The position numbers and the translations under genes were made by a program. The notes beneath the pieces were generated by a model. The model searched no databases. It had not been told where the DNA came from and saw only the letters and a program-made list of their open reading frames with translations. Below are positions 1 through 10,702 of a stretch of DNA of 64,000 bases, piece after piece. The number at the start of each line of letters is the position of its first letter. Within the stretch, counting starts at the first letter, position 1. Source of the stretch: Diabrotica undecimpunctata (Eukaryota > Arthropoda > Insecta > Coleoptera > Chrysomelidae); assembly GCF_040954645.1 (NCBI RefSeq), contig NC_092806.1, forward strand, positions 147,216,429 through 147,280,428, in the 5' to 3' direction.

Positions 1-44
1 TGCGAGCCTTGAGTAATTTATACACACGAAAAAATTGTTTTATA

Positions 45-280
45 CAGGGTGAGTCATAACTATTGAGACATAGACTAAGGACAGGTTATTTGGATCAAAA
101 TATGGCTATTGGGCTAAATATGTCTTAATAAAATGTTGCTGAGAAAAAAGATACAGGGTGTTAAAGTTAATTTTTGTGTTTCGTTTTTTGCTAATAGTTA
201 CCCTGTATATTTATAAAATGCTATCAAAATTGGCACAGAGGCATCATCTTAGACAAGAAATAGTATTGTATTTACAATTT
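45..280 (+). repeat. 5' terminal inverted repeat of the mariner-like element
   Basis: This arm pairs with 1831-2066 at roughly 90 percent identity with a few single-base differences and small indels. An internal TACAGGGTGTTAAAG at about 152-166 resembles the element's own tip, so the arm may itself carry a second transposase-binding-like sequence. Confidence 0.9.
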
Positions 281-643
281 TACGTTTTGTCATAGAGGGC
301 ACCACGTGGATCATTCCTAATGATCAAATTGAGTCTAAACTTTTTCTGATGAAACTTTTTAGTAATTTTTATTAGAAAATATGACGTAAACCTCATTTTT
401 ACGTAAAATTGGTACTCCTGTTTAAAAATGATAATTTTAACCGTTTTCGATAAAAACGCAGTCGAACTGCTTAGAGTCTTAAAAAAGGATTTCAAATATT
501 ATTTCATTTATGAAAAGTATGCTTTGGACTGTCAGATAATTGTTGTTGGTAAATGTCATTTGTTCAGAGTAAATTATTTTTGATGTGACAGTGTAGTGTA
601 ATGTTGCATTTTTTAAAATTAATCATTACTTTTTTTGATTGAA

Positions 644-1721
644 ATGCCTCGTCACAATAATTTTACTAATGAAGAAATGCGAGATATGATTTGCGTATAC
701 GCACAAGAAAATTTTTGCGGTCGGTCGGCAGCCAGATGGTATGGAATGTTATACACAAACAGAAGGCAACCAAATCACAAAACTTTTGCAAGATTATATC
801 GTAGTTTAGGTGAAACTGGGTCATTTCACACTAAAAATCGGGGTGGTCGACCGAAACAAATCACACCTAATCAAGAAGATGAACTTTTGGTTCGAGTAGA
901 TGAAAATCCTGAAATAAGTTCACGACATCTATCAGCAGCAACAGGAGTAAGTCAGTCGTCTATTGTTAGAATTCTAAAAAAAGAGAACCTCCATCCTTAT
1001 CACTTCACTCCTGTTCAAGATTTACTTCCAACAGATCTTCCACGACGGTTACAGTTTTGCCAACGTATTCTGAATAAATATCGCAATGACAGACACTTTA
1101 TTAGGAATATTATGTTCACCGACGAAGCAACTTTACCAGACGAGGGGTTTTTAATTGGCGAAATAGTCATTATTGGGAAGAAGAAAATCCGCATGCTATT
1201 AAAGCTAGACATTTTCAGCATGAGTTTAAATTGAATATTTGGTGTGGCATTATAGGCGACCAACTACTAGGGCCTTATGTTCTTACTCCGAATTTAAATG
1301 GAGATTCTTATTTATTCTTTTTGGAAAATACTCTTAGTGATATTTTAGATGATCTGTCACTGGATGTAAGAAGAAAAATTTGGTTTATGCAGGATGGAGC
1401 GCCACCTCATTTTTCATTAGCTGTTAGAAATCATCTTAATGACGTATTTCCTCAACGATGGATTGGCAGAGGCAGTGATTTTCAATGGTCACCAAGAAGT
1501 CCTGAGTACAACTCGCTAGATTTTTATTTTTGGGGACATATAAAGTCCTTAGTTTACGCCAATGAAATTAATACACGAGACGAACTTTCTAGATACATTC
1601 AAAATGCAGCTAATCTTATAAGGGGACAGAATAATATTTTTTTAACGTCCGAAAATCCTTTATAAAAAGAATTAGAAAAGGCATAGAAATCGGAAGAGAC
1701 CATGTAGAACATTTAGTTTGA
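644..1721 (+). pseudogene. Mariner-like transposase, two frameshifts
   Basis: Transposase that would cut and reinsert the surrounding element. The ATG at 644 starts MPRHNNFTNEEM, followed by a helix-turn-helix region (GRPKQI, then ATGVSQSSIVRILKKENL). The catalytic core shows FTDEA, QDGAPPH and SPEYNSLDFYFWG, with 41 residues between the second and third acidic residues. The frame breaks near 1130-1150 and again near 1640, where the homologous C-terminus (GRDHVEHLV, stop about 1719-1721) continues in another frame. It cannot make a full enzyme. The 41-residue spacing resembles DD41D mariners, which is a family inference. Confidence 0.88.
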
Positions 1722-1830
1722 GTTTTTGTGAGTTCTTTTAAGTTAAAGTGTGTTTAGTTTTGATTTATCGTCAAAACGGAAACCTTACGTTAGTTGCAAC
1801 TTTGTTTATTAGTTTGGTATTTGATAGTGG

Positions 1831-2066
1831 AATTGTAAATAAAATACTATTTCTTGTCTAAGATTATGCCTCTGTGCCAATTTTGATAGCAATTTATAAA
1901 TATACAAGGGAAACTATTAGCAAAAAACGAAAAACAAAAATTAACTTTAACACCCTGTATCTTTTTTTTCAGCAACATTTTATTAAGGCATATTTGGCCC
2001 AATAGCCATATTTTGGTCCAAACAACCTGTCCTTAGTCTATGTCAAAATAGTTATGACTCACCCTG
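1831..2066 (-). repeat. 3' terminal inverted repeat of the mariner-like element
   Basis: Reverse complement of 45-280. It ends in GACTCACCCTG followed by TATA, so the TA duplication is retained. Confidence 0.9.
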
Positions 2067-2070
2067 TATA

Positions 2071-3035
2071 TAGAGAAGCCAAAGAGTAAGTTTTAATGAT
2101 AATGATTTGTACGTAGTAGAATTAAATGCACAAAATGCTCTATCATATGTTCATTCTCAAGAGAGAAATAAAACATTTAAGACATGTGAATAGAAAAGAT
2201 AAAAAATAAAAGAGTTGAAAATTGTAGAAGATAATAAAATGTTATCCGATCATATTTTTATAAAGAAGGGAGATGAGGCGAATATAAGATGGATGGCTAT
2301 TGTTGAAGTATCAAGTAAGGACGTCCACCAATTCAACAATCCAGAAATAAGCGAAAATTTTTGTCCTAACATGTAGATACTTACCGACAGTAACCTAAAA
2401 AATAAATCACAAAAAAAAACTAATGTTCTACAATTTCATTGTTAATTTTATTTTGACCACTCAAAACTTTCGTGACAGACGATCAAAGTATTCTTAATAA
2501 CTATTCCCATTTTTGTAAACTTTGATCAAATTAATCAAATTAAACAATAGCGCCGATCCTCTTTTTTTCAAAAACAAATTCTCTGATTTCATCTTAGCGT
2601 TAAAATCGACGATAATCATAATATTTTTTAAAACGTCGCCAGTAAATAGCTTTCGAACGATAATAATCATAATTTTCCCGAAGCTCAGTATTTCTCCTTT
2701 TTATAAAACTCTACAGCTTCATTGTCTGGCTTGTCAGCAGATGATGGGTAAGCTGGCATGATATTTATGTTGATTAGTTTTCCAACGAACCGAATTAAAA
2801 ATAAATTCTTCACGGCGTTCGTCGCTTCATTTCTTAATAAAATGTTTGCCTCATTTTAATGATTTATGTCTCCCTAGTTCCCTTGAAATAATAAAAAAAT
2901 GCTCTCCTTAGTTCACAAATTCCAATGGCTGTCATTTAATATGTATGTCACGAGAGTATCGAAATTGAATCGCTACTTTTATTGGCAGAGTTTAATATCC
3001 TTTTTACTTTTATTGACAATGTATATTGGCATAAC
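2071..3035. other. No gene recognised
   Basis: AT-rich sequence with many stops in every frame. I see no splice-bounded exon, RNA gene or repeat that I can name. Confidence 0.6.
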
Positions 3036-4030
3036 ATGGGACGCATACTAAAAGAAATGGACACACCGAACAACTTTTACACCTACTAAAACAACTGTAT
3101 GTCAACAACAAAGCAAACGTAGCACCCAACAACAGATATTCCGATAACTTTAAACTAAAAGTAATTGTTCATCAAGGATGTATTTTCTCCCCCACACTAT
3201 TCAATATGTAGAGCGAACACTCATTGTCTTCGATGGATGACAGGAAATCAGTTGAAAATCGAAAAATTAACAATTTCCGCTATGTTGACGACGCTTTAGT
3301 ATTAGTATCATCAACAGATGAACTTAAACACATTATGCACAGAATAGATACTTAGTCATAAATATGGACTTGAGGTGATGTAATAAATGATCACAACTTC
3401 TTAGTGGTTAAAGAATTTAAATATCTAGGAGCAACAATCACAAATGACAACAAATTAGAGCGAGAAGTTAAAACGAGAATAATGACAGGAAACAGATCTT
3501 TCTTTGCAATGCAACGTCTAATGAAGTCAAAACTTCTTTCATGAGGTACAAAAATCCGGATATATAAGACCATAATACGACCAGCAGTCGCGTATGGAAG
3601 CGAAACATGGACGTTAAAAAAAGAGAAATAAATAAATTGCTGGTGTGGGAACGTAAAATTCTTCGAATGATATATGGCCCTTGCAGAGACAGCGTGACAA
3701 ACGAATGGAGGTGCAGATACAATAACGAGCTAAAGTCTCTATTCGGAAAAGAAAATCTAGTCAGATATATAAAGGCCAATAGACTCAGATGGGCAGGGCA
3801 TGTGATACGCAGTAACGACAATCGCCTTATAAACAATGTGTTCTGGGAAAGGCCAGAGGGAAGAAGGTCTGTAGGCGACCTAGAAAAAGGTGGAAAGATA
3901 CAGTCAAAGAAGATGTAGAGAAAAAGGGAGTGCGACAATGGGAATTACTGGCACAGGTCCGACAAACATGGAAGGCAATAGTAAACGCGGCAAAGACACG
4001 AAGAGTTGTAGCGCCATTGATGATGATAAT
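3036..4030 (+). pseudogene. RTE-like LINE reverse transcriptase, 3' part
   Basis: Degenerate non-LTR retrotransposon. In order it shows an RT block related to RQGC..SP.LFN (VIVHQGCIFSPTLFN, about 3160-3210), a YVDD-type active site (RYVDDALVL, about 3280), then EFKYLGATIT, the AYGSETWTLKK region (about 3590) and the conserved tail domain RLRWAGHVIR (3780-3815) and RPEGRRSVG. It ends in GATGATGATAATG, like the RTE-B copies. Several stops and frameshifts make it dead. The 5' end is truncated, and no target duplication was found. Confidence 0.82.
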
Positions 4031-4033
4031 GAT

Positions 4034-5060
4034 TCGTAATGTATTGTGTGGATGACATTCTGAGCATTCTGCAATAAAGCAACATTTCAAAGGCTTCTAG
4101 CCGTTTCATGGTATTTAATTTTATTGTCCAGGCTTCAACTACATTCAGAAGGACTTACCAAACGTAGCATTTAATAACTCTAATTCGGATGTCTAAGCTT
4201 AGTTTTCGGTTATAGATCATTTGTTTCCATTTATTGTATATGTTAGCCTGTTCTATTCGTGTTTTTATTTCTATATCTGGATCCACTTTCATCTGGATCA
4301 TTTAGTGCTACTCCTAAGTATCTGAATTTGTGAACTTGTTCTAATTGAGTATTATTTAGGTCAATGGGTCAATTGTCATCGGTTTCATAACCATTACTTC
4401 AGTTTTTTGAAGATTTATTGTCAGTCTCATTGCTTTACTTGCATTATTAACTCTGTCTACTATATTTTGTAAGTCTTCCATTTTTTTTAAGTACAAGTTA
4501 AATAGCAATATATGCTATTTAACAATGATCTTTTGTGTCTAGCTTCATTTTCTGTAGTTCATACAACAATTTTTCATGCTGAAGTCTATCGACAACCTTC
4601 TGGTAGTCGACGAAACAGAGATATATTTTTTTCTGGTGATCGAGGCATTTTTGAATGAGCGTTTGAGTCGCAAAGAGCGCCTCTCTTGTTCCCAAGGCCT
4701 TGAATTTCTCAACTTAACCACATAACCACGTTCCTTTGTTTCCTGCAACACGCATTCTTGTTATTTATTTTTTAGGAACAGATTTTTCGATAATAGGACG
4801 GACACATGCAGTATTTGCTTCCATTGAGGCAGCCTGTTCTCTACAACTTTACTAGAGCCATATCCAGCTACTCTTTTCCTCTAAATCTAGATCCTATTTC
4901 AGCAGTTTTCAATTGTTTTCTGCTATGGAACCCTAAATTATTTTGGTATTTTGATTTAGTTTTTCTTTATAGATCACGACTATCGTGAAGCACGTCTTTT
5001 CGTTTTTTTTAGTGCCTTTATTATATCATTGTTTGCTTATTCAATATCTTTTATTTCGTT
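4034..5060 (-). pseudogene. RTE-A LINE, degenerate RT
   Basis: Minus-strand RT remnant abutting the tail of the plus-strand LINE. Reading down, traces include ALKKTKRRASR (about 5000), an FVDYQK..DRLQHEKL-like palm motif in 4560-4620, the EDLQ..VNNASKAMRLTIN block (about 4420-4470), FRYLGVALNDP (about 4310) and TMKRLEAFEML (about 4090). The tail domain that normally follows is missing below 4034. Heavily broken by stops and indels; an old copy. Confidence 0.7.
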
Positions 5061-6545
5061 CTCTAAATCGTAAATATATCTGGTTAGGTTATCTTCAGAC
5101 AGGTTGTTGTTTTCTGGGCAAATTCATTTCTTCTTTCGTTTTTTAAGATCATCTTGGTTCTTTTTAATTTGCCATTTAATCACATGATATAATTTATTTC
5201 AATGGCAAAATGCTAATAAATAAGAAATTAACCAATAACATAATCTTAATAGCAGACCTTATTGATAATGCAAAAAAAAATGCTGGAAAGGGTACACGGA
5301 ACTTGTGCCAAACTGACTAACCACAAATTGCTCACAAACAGTGCTAATTTCTCGTTTTCCCGGATCTCGTCTGCCTTGTACTTATTGTTGCAATGTAAGC
5401 TACAGTAGAGTATGTTTTAATCACTAAGAGCAATTATACAAAAACACTAAATACACACTCAAAAACACAAACGTTCTAAACACAATAGTTAATTCCAATT
5501 TTTGCAGTCCTCTCTGTAGACTTGAGCTCTTGACCCCTTTTCGTAAAAACAATTAACCCTGCTTAATTCGCCTGGAATTTGTTTCTTCCACACATCATGA
5601 ACAAAACACTTCTGACGGATTAACAAAATATACTGCGGACGAAGATGGGGATGGGATACATGTAAACAGAGTACTTACACGCATGCCGCAGGTCTAATTG
5701 GTATCCGACATATTTCGCGTAATACCTTCTTCACGCTTCCTTTCAACTTCAGATACCACGGAATCCTTAAGGGCCTTGGTAACTAATTAAGCGATTTTTT
5801 TGCGTGTGGGTTTTAGTCTGAGAGATTACGTGCTACGTCGTATCCTGAGGGTATTAAGAGATATTCTCAGACGTATTCGGCCTCGAAGGTGGAGGCAACG
5901 AACAATGCGTCGCTTGTCTATCATTCTTCGCTTTGGGTTTTGTGGAAACACGAGACGAATAATTATGGTGTGTATTTAAATAAACATAAGAACAAAGGAG
6001 TTTGTTGGTCTTAAATAAATAAGAACTCTAAACATTAAAAACGTATTTAAAAATATTGAAACAAATAAATTGCCAGTTTTACCTATTTGCCAAAATACTA
6101 GTGCAGAAAAAAGATGTAGCGATAACTGAAAATAAGTTTAGATTTATGCGAGGCACATAAGAACAAATGTAATTTTTGATAATTAGGCATTCATTACAAA
6201 AATGTAGCAATATAGAAATGGAAATCCATATCTTTTTCTACATTTCTTTGGTAAGCTCTTTTATCGAAGGATTTTTTCTGGGCATGCATAAGAAAGGATT
6301 CTCTGGCGAGTACATGGAATGTACTCTATTACTGTTATGTAGTAGTTCTTTATTATTTGAAAAGACACCAACATTAAATTAAAGACCGCGATCAATACTT
6401 GAAGTCTTTTATACACAAAAAAAACCACAAACTGTAGTGTTGTTATTTACAGGTAAGTACAAGATTATATTGATACATAAAAATTACAGGTCTACGAATT
6501 AAAATCGAACATCGAACACTTCATCGGAACGTCGTAACTCTTTCG
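5061..6545. other. No gene recognised
   Basis: Mostly AT-rich. A somewhat GC-richer patch at 5620-5950 has an arginine-rich short frame on the plus strand (LRDYVLRRILRVLRDILRR) that I cannot assign. Nothing else is supportable. Confidence 0.5.
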
Positions 6546-6692
6546 TCTTTCTTCTAAGTTCCATCTTCTATCGAAGGTTGGAAATCATCATGGCTAAGCG
6601 GACTCTGTTGACTGCCGCTCTAAAAAGTTCTGCACTACTGCATTCAAACCATTCCCTTAAGTTCTTAAGCCAGGATATTCTTCGTCTTCCCA
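6546..6692 (-). pseudogene. RTE-A LINE 3' end, minus copy
   Basis: Reverse complement reads a C-terminal domain fragment (SWLKNLREWF, ELFRAAV, then ISNLR-like) followed by an AAG-rich tail at the left edge. It lies head to head with the plus copy at 6693-7008, so two RTE-A 3' ends point outward from a shared centre. Confidence 0.75.
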
Positions 6693-7008
6693 CATTTCTA
6701 ATGTTGAGGTACTTCGTCGCATGTGTAAACAAAAAGAATTACTAAGAATAATCAAAGAGAGGAAAATGCCATACTTGGGTCATGTGTTGAGAGGCGAAAG
6801 ATATGAATTACTTCAAGTTATACTGGAAGGAAAAGTACAGCGCAAAAGATCAGTAGGAAGACGCCAGAACTCGTGGCTGAAAGACCTGAGGAGATGGTTC
6901 GACCGCTCATCTGCAGAAATCTTTCGCGCAGCAGTTTCCAAAACTACAATTGCCATTTGGATCGCCAACCTTCGAAAGGAGACGGCGTCATGAGAAGAAG
7001 AAGAAGTA
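6693..7008 (+). pseudogene. RTE-A LINE 3' end, plus copy
   Basis: Encodes the conserved region downstream of the RT: ISNVEVLRRM, then KERKMPYLGHVLRGERYELL, GKVQRKRSVGRR, SWLKDLRRWF and IANLRKE. It closes with AGAAGAAGAAGAAG at 6990-7005. The part present has no internal stop. It lacks RT and endonuclease and cannot move on its own. Confidence 0.85.
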
Positions 7009-7146
7009 TCGACCGCTGGCCAACATGTATCTTCCCTTTGCCCCTCAAAAGCGTCTGTTGTCTCAGCGTTATTTAGATTATTATTTAGAATATTTTACAG
7101 TGGCGTTACTAATGAAAAATAGTATGATAAATATTTCTATTAAAAA

Positions 7147-7720
7147 TGACTCCGACTCGGATTCTGACTGGTTCTTTATCCATGGCTTCATATATTCAGC
7201 GCACGTTGATGTGCTCAGTGGACCTTCATGACATCCTGATTTTTTCACATTATATCTGTCATTTGGTTTAACATCTACTACCACATATAATCCTAGATTT
7301 TTCTTCATCAGCTTCAGTCCACCACCAAACTGTGTTCTCTTAATTGCCACTAAGTCTCCTTTTCTATACATTCTCGGCTTTTTTCTTCGTAAGTCATACC
7401 TGCGCTTGTTGTCCTCCTGAATTTTGATTAACTGACGTCTAATCTCTTTCCTTAACATCTCGCTACCTTCATCATATTTAAATAGAATATTGTTTCTTAA
7501 GAAAACCTCCTCGTAAGCTTGAATGGGGTCATCAGCTTCTTGGGCCTTCATTACTCTTTGCATAAAATCTGGTTTTTGTACTATTGATGTCTCATTTATA
7601 ATCATTACTATAGGCTATCGACTAGGAGCATCTACATGAGTCATCCTTGTTCCCTTTCTTTGTTCCAGTTCGTATTGATAATCTTCTAGTAGCAAAGCCC
7701 AGAGGAAATACTAGAGGCCC
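7147..7720 (-). pseudogene. Ty3/gypsy pol remnant with integrase core deleted
   Basis: The minus strand starts with an RNase H end (LWALLLEDYQYELEQR, then TRMTHVDAPSR, about 7620-7720). It passes through KAQEADDPIQAYEEV and ILFKYDEG, then jumps to the integrase C-terminal part (IQEDNKRRYDLRRKKPR, MYRKGDLVAIKRTQFGGGLK, ending EYMKPW). The zinc-binding and DDE catalytic core expected between KYDEG and the RRYD region is absent, so this is an internal deletion. No LTRs are visible beside it. Confidence 0.8.
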
Positions 7721-7821
7721 ATCTTAGGTGATTTTAATTTTTAAACCTGTCTTAATGGTATGCAGCATGTTATGCATATAACTGTAATTTGTGTGGGTAC
7801 GGGTGCAGGTAGATATTAATT

Positions 7822-8214
7822 TTATTTTGGATGTTTTTCCAGTAAGTAACAATAAATGGTGCTCAGTCTATCTATGTCTGACTTTTTATTGATGCAAGAT
7901 GTACTCGATTTTATGTAACACATTTCCAAGAAAACAAGTTTTGAATGGTTCTTTTCCTTTGCCAAAATACAGGAATCCTCGAAATTAAATTCATGTTTCA
8001 ACGTTAATGCATGTTCTGTCAATGCACATGCATTTGTTTTTTTGGTTTTTATATCGCTACGATGTGAGATCACAGTACTGTGAAAATTACGAGATGATTC
8101 TCCTATATATATTTTGTTACAATTATTACACGGTATAGAATAAACAACATTCGATGACTCCTGTATTGTGAAAGGATCTTTTGTTTTTGTGTATAACTTC
8201 GATACCGTTTTCAC
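7822..8214 (-). pseudogene. Penelope-like element, GIY-YIG endonuclease end
   Basis: A 130-codon minus-strand frame with the Penelope C-terminal endonuclease signature: VVYSIPCNNCNKIYIGESSR (GIY-YIG-like motif), then SHRSDIK, ALTEHALTLKHEFNFEDSCI and KLVFLEMCYIKS, with a terminal LSTIYCYLLEK block. These retroelements pair an RT with this endonuclease. The RT part is missing, and the upstream sequence above 8214 is full of stops, so this is a 5'-truncated remnant. It is related to, but diverged from, the Penelope piece at 18684-18972. Confidence 0.85.
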
Positions 8215-8483
8215 ATTTTTGGTTGTAATTTTTGAAAGTAAAAGATGACAACAAAATGTTTACTATTTTTACCTAAATTTGAAAGAATTTTAAAATGTAT
8301 TTTGTCCACTATTTTATATTTTATGTGTGTGTTATTAATGTTGAGGGTCTATGCTTTTATAAATAATCTCAACGACTAGTAAGTTGCACTGAAGATTTGT
8401 GATATTTTATAAATAAATTTTCTGACTGCAACCCTAATAAACTGTGTTGTTTGTTTATATTGACAGTCACTAATATCCAGTAA

Positions 8484-8571
<88 letters not shown>
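8484..8571. repeat. TA microsatellite forming a perfect palindrome
   Basis: TTCTAA, about 38 TA units, then TTAGAA. The flanks are complementary, so the full 88 bases can fold as one cruciform arm pair. Confidence 0.95.
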
Positions 8572-9496
8572 CAGTTATTCTTCAGAAATTGATGTTTTTA
8601 TTATAGTATAGGTAAATATAGGTAATTTTAGTTAGCATTTTTCAAATTTATGGATACAAACTGTTATCGAAACAGTTTTTTATTTAAATTAATTCAGTTT
8701 TATTAAAAATTAGCCTCGCTGGCAACTAACTAACCCGATAACAAAACCCAAGCGACTAAAATGGTCTGGAACGATAAAACTGAATTGCTGCGAAATCACA
8801 AGTGGCCGTAGATTTAGCAAGTGCCCTTAAATTTAAAATGTGGGGAGAAGCGGTATTCGCGTTATTTATTGCGAATCTAGCGGTTGTGAAAAATTGAAAA
8901 ATAAAATGCAAATGACTGAACATAAATTTGCTGTAGTATTCTTCCTCGGGCCAGTGGCATAAAGAACTATCAAATTGATACATATTGCGGTGTGATGAGA
9001 TTGAGAATGTAGGTCAATTAAGTTAGTTTTTTACTAGATACAAGTGTATAGACGGGCTTGACAGTTGAAATGTGCACTATGAGATATTACAAAAAGACTT
9101 TCATGTAGGGATTCATCAATTTTTTAGCGCAACTATTTTTAAATAAACAATCAAAACGTCAAACTCATTATTTTGCTCATAACTTAAAAACTTTTCTTTT
9201 TAAAGATTTGACTTCAATCGATTTTAACGTCAACTTTTTAAAAAAAAGATACACAAAAAGAGATATGCTAAATTAAAATTAGTTAATAAATAAAAAAGTT
9301 AATGCAAAATGAACAAAATCGCTGTTTTTAAATATTGTTATTAACTTTTTTATTATTTATTAACATTTGCTTAAAAATACCTGATCTCTAAACAATTTTT
9401 TTAAACAAATTGTAAAATAATTTTTCTTTTTAGATTAATTCACACATTCTGAACAAAAAACGTTTTTTTTTATTTATTTATTATTTATTTTGTAGG
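8572..9496. other. No gene recognised
   Basis: AT-rich. A weak resemblance to a copia integrase segment around 8760-8950 was not convincing. Nothing else is supported. Confidence 0.5.
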
Positions 9497-9789
9497 GCCT
9501 GCGTAGCGCAAGCGGTAGGATTCTTGCCTCGCATGCCGGTGGTCCGGAGTTCGAATCCTACCGCCGGCAAGAACAACTAGACATTTTTAAAAATGTCTAT
9601 AGGCCCCAGGTCGACTCAGCCTGAATAAAATGAGTACCTTGGGTAAAACCAGGGGTAATAATAGGTGGTTGAAGCGTAGCACTGGCCATGTTACCTTCCT
9701 TGTATACCGTAGGCCCTAGATATAGCAGACTACCCTGCTATACTCCCAAAGCCGCGAGCGGTATAAAACGGGAGACTATTATTATTATT
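9497..9789 (+). mobile_element. tRNA-derived SINE
   Basis: A short non-coding retroelement transcribed by RNA polymerase III. The first 75 bases are tRNA-like, with an A box TAGCGCAAGCGG and a B box GAGTTCGAATCC about 31 nt apart. A unique body follows (about 9572-9770), then an ATT-repeat tail (9777-9789). The ATT tail implies mobilisation by a LINE recognising such ends. That is not the AAG- or GAT-tailed RTEs seen elsewhere in this window. Confidence 0.85.
9504..9558 (+). promoter_or_regulatory. Internal Pol III promoter, A and B boxes
   Basis: A box at 9504-9515 and B box at 9547-9558 match the consensus forms TRGCNNARYNGG and GGTTCRANNCC (AGTTCGAATCC here). Spacing is as in a tRNA gene. 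Confidence 0.82.
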
Positions 9790-10074
9790 TCACTTCAAAT
9801 ACATTTTACAGAATAAAATTTAATTAACAGTAGGAATTTTACATACACACATGTAGAAATATACAGTGCTAGTCAAAAGTTCGTTCCCCCTTGTATCTTT
9901 TGAACGGTTATACTTTTAATAGTGGAAATTGGAAGGTGGTAATAAACAGACGTAGGCTTATTAAATAGTCATAACAAGTGAAGTAATAGTGACAAATGAC
10001 GTTACAGCGCCGCTATGACAGATAATTTTAAATATGACCTTATGGCAAGTGATACCTTGTTTGAAAGGTATTGA

Positions 10075-10480
10075 AAATACCTATTCAACCATACTAATTT
10101 GATTTGAGTTTAAGCTCATTTTGATGAATAAATCAAATAAATACTAAAATTGTAGTTTTGCATTTAATTAATAAATATTAAAATCTCCGCCTCAGATTAC
10201 TTGTCAAAAAGTTGACGTTTTTTTAATTCTCTAATTGTTTTTACGTCAACGTCAACTTTTTTGACAATTAACCAGAGGCGAACGTTAGAATATTTATTAA
10301 TGAAATGCGAAACTACAATTATTATAATATACCTATTGACTCATACTAATTTTGTTTGGATTTAAGATGATTTTGACGAATAAATTAAATAAATACTAAA
10401 ATTCTAGTTTGGGATTTAATTAATAAAAATTCTAACGTCCGCCTTTGGTTATTTGTCAAAAAAGTTGACGTTTGTCAATT
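10075..10480. repeat. Direct-inverted-direct repeat block
   Basis: A unit of about 150 bp at 10075-10240 reappears directly at 10320-10480. Its core (TCCGCCT..., TTGTCAAAAAGTTGACG) also occurs inverted between them at 10243-10310. The result is a three-copy direct/inverted/direct arrangement able to form hairpins. Confidence 0.75.
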
Positions 10481-10482
10481 CT

Positions 10483-10640
10483 CTAGTTGTTCTTAGTTTG
10501 CAAAAGCGTTCATAGCTCAATATTTAGTTTTTGTTTCTACTTAGTTTAGTCAATTCTTTAGTTATTTTTTGTTTGCAAACGCGTTTATACCTGAATATTT
10601 AGTTTCAATTCAAGTTTAGTCAAGTTGTTTAGTTAGTTGT
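10483..10640 (+). repeat. Tandem repeat, about 74-bp unit
   Basis: Two diverged copies (10483-10558 and 10559-10630) share TTTGCAAA.GCGTT, CTCAATATTTAGTTT-like and TTTAGTCAA motifs. A partial third follows. It sits in the leader of the transposase gene. Confidence 0.7.
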
Positions 10641-10702
10641 TCTTAGTAAATATTCAGTTTAATTATTGTTTAACGAGACGTTTAAATTTTTACAAAGGCA
10701 GA

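Larger units (their letters stand above)
45..2066 (+). mobile_element. Mariner-like DNA transposon with long TIRs
   Basis: A complete but inactive cut-and-paste element. It begins CAGGGTGAGTC, ends GACTCACCCTG, and is flanked by TA on both sides, the usual Tc1/mariner target duplication. The two ends form inverted repeats of about 236 bp. One broken transposase gene lies inside on the plus strand. The TIR length is far above the 20-30 bp of classical mariners. Boundaries and repeats are seen directly. Family placement rests on the transposase motifs. Confidence 0.9.

Noticed and set aside
3468..3938. 156-codon minus frame
   Set aside because: Antisense shadow of the plus-strand LINE at 3036-4030.
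8756..8983. Copia-type integrase fragment (KMWGEAVFALFIANLAVV)
   Set aside because: The resemblance to WGEAV..A is a few residues only, with stops all around and no other copia domain.
9497..9572. A functional tRNA gene
   Set aside because: A and B boxes are good, but acceptor and anticodon stems do not fold properly and a SINE body with ATT tail follows directly.
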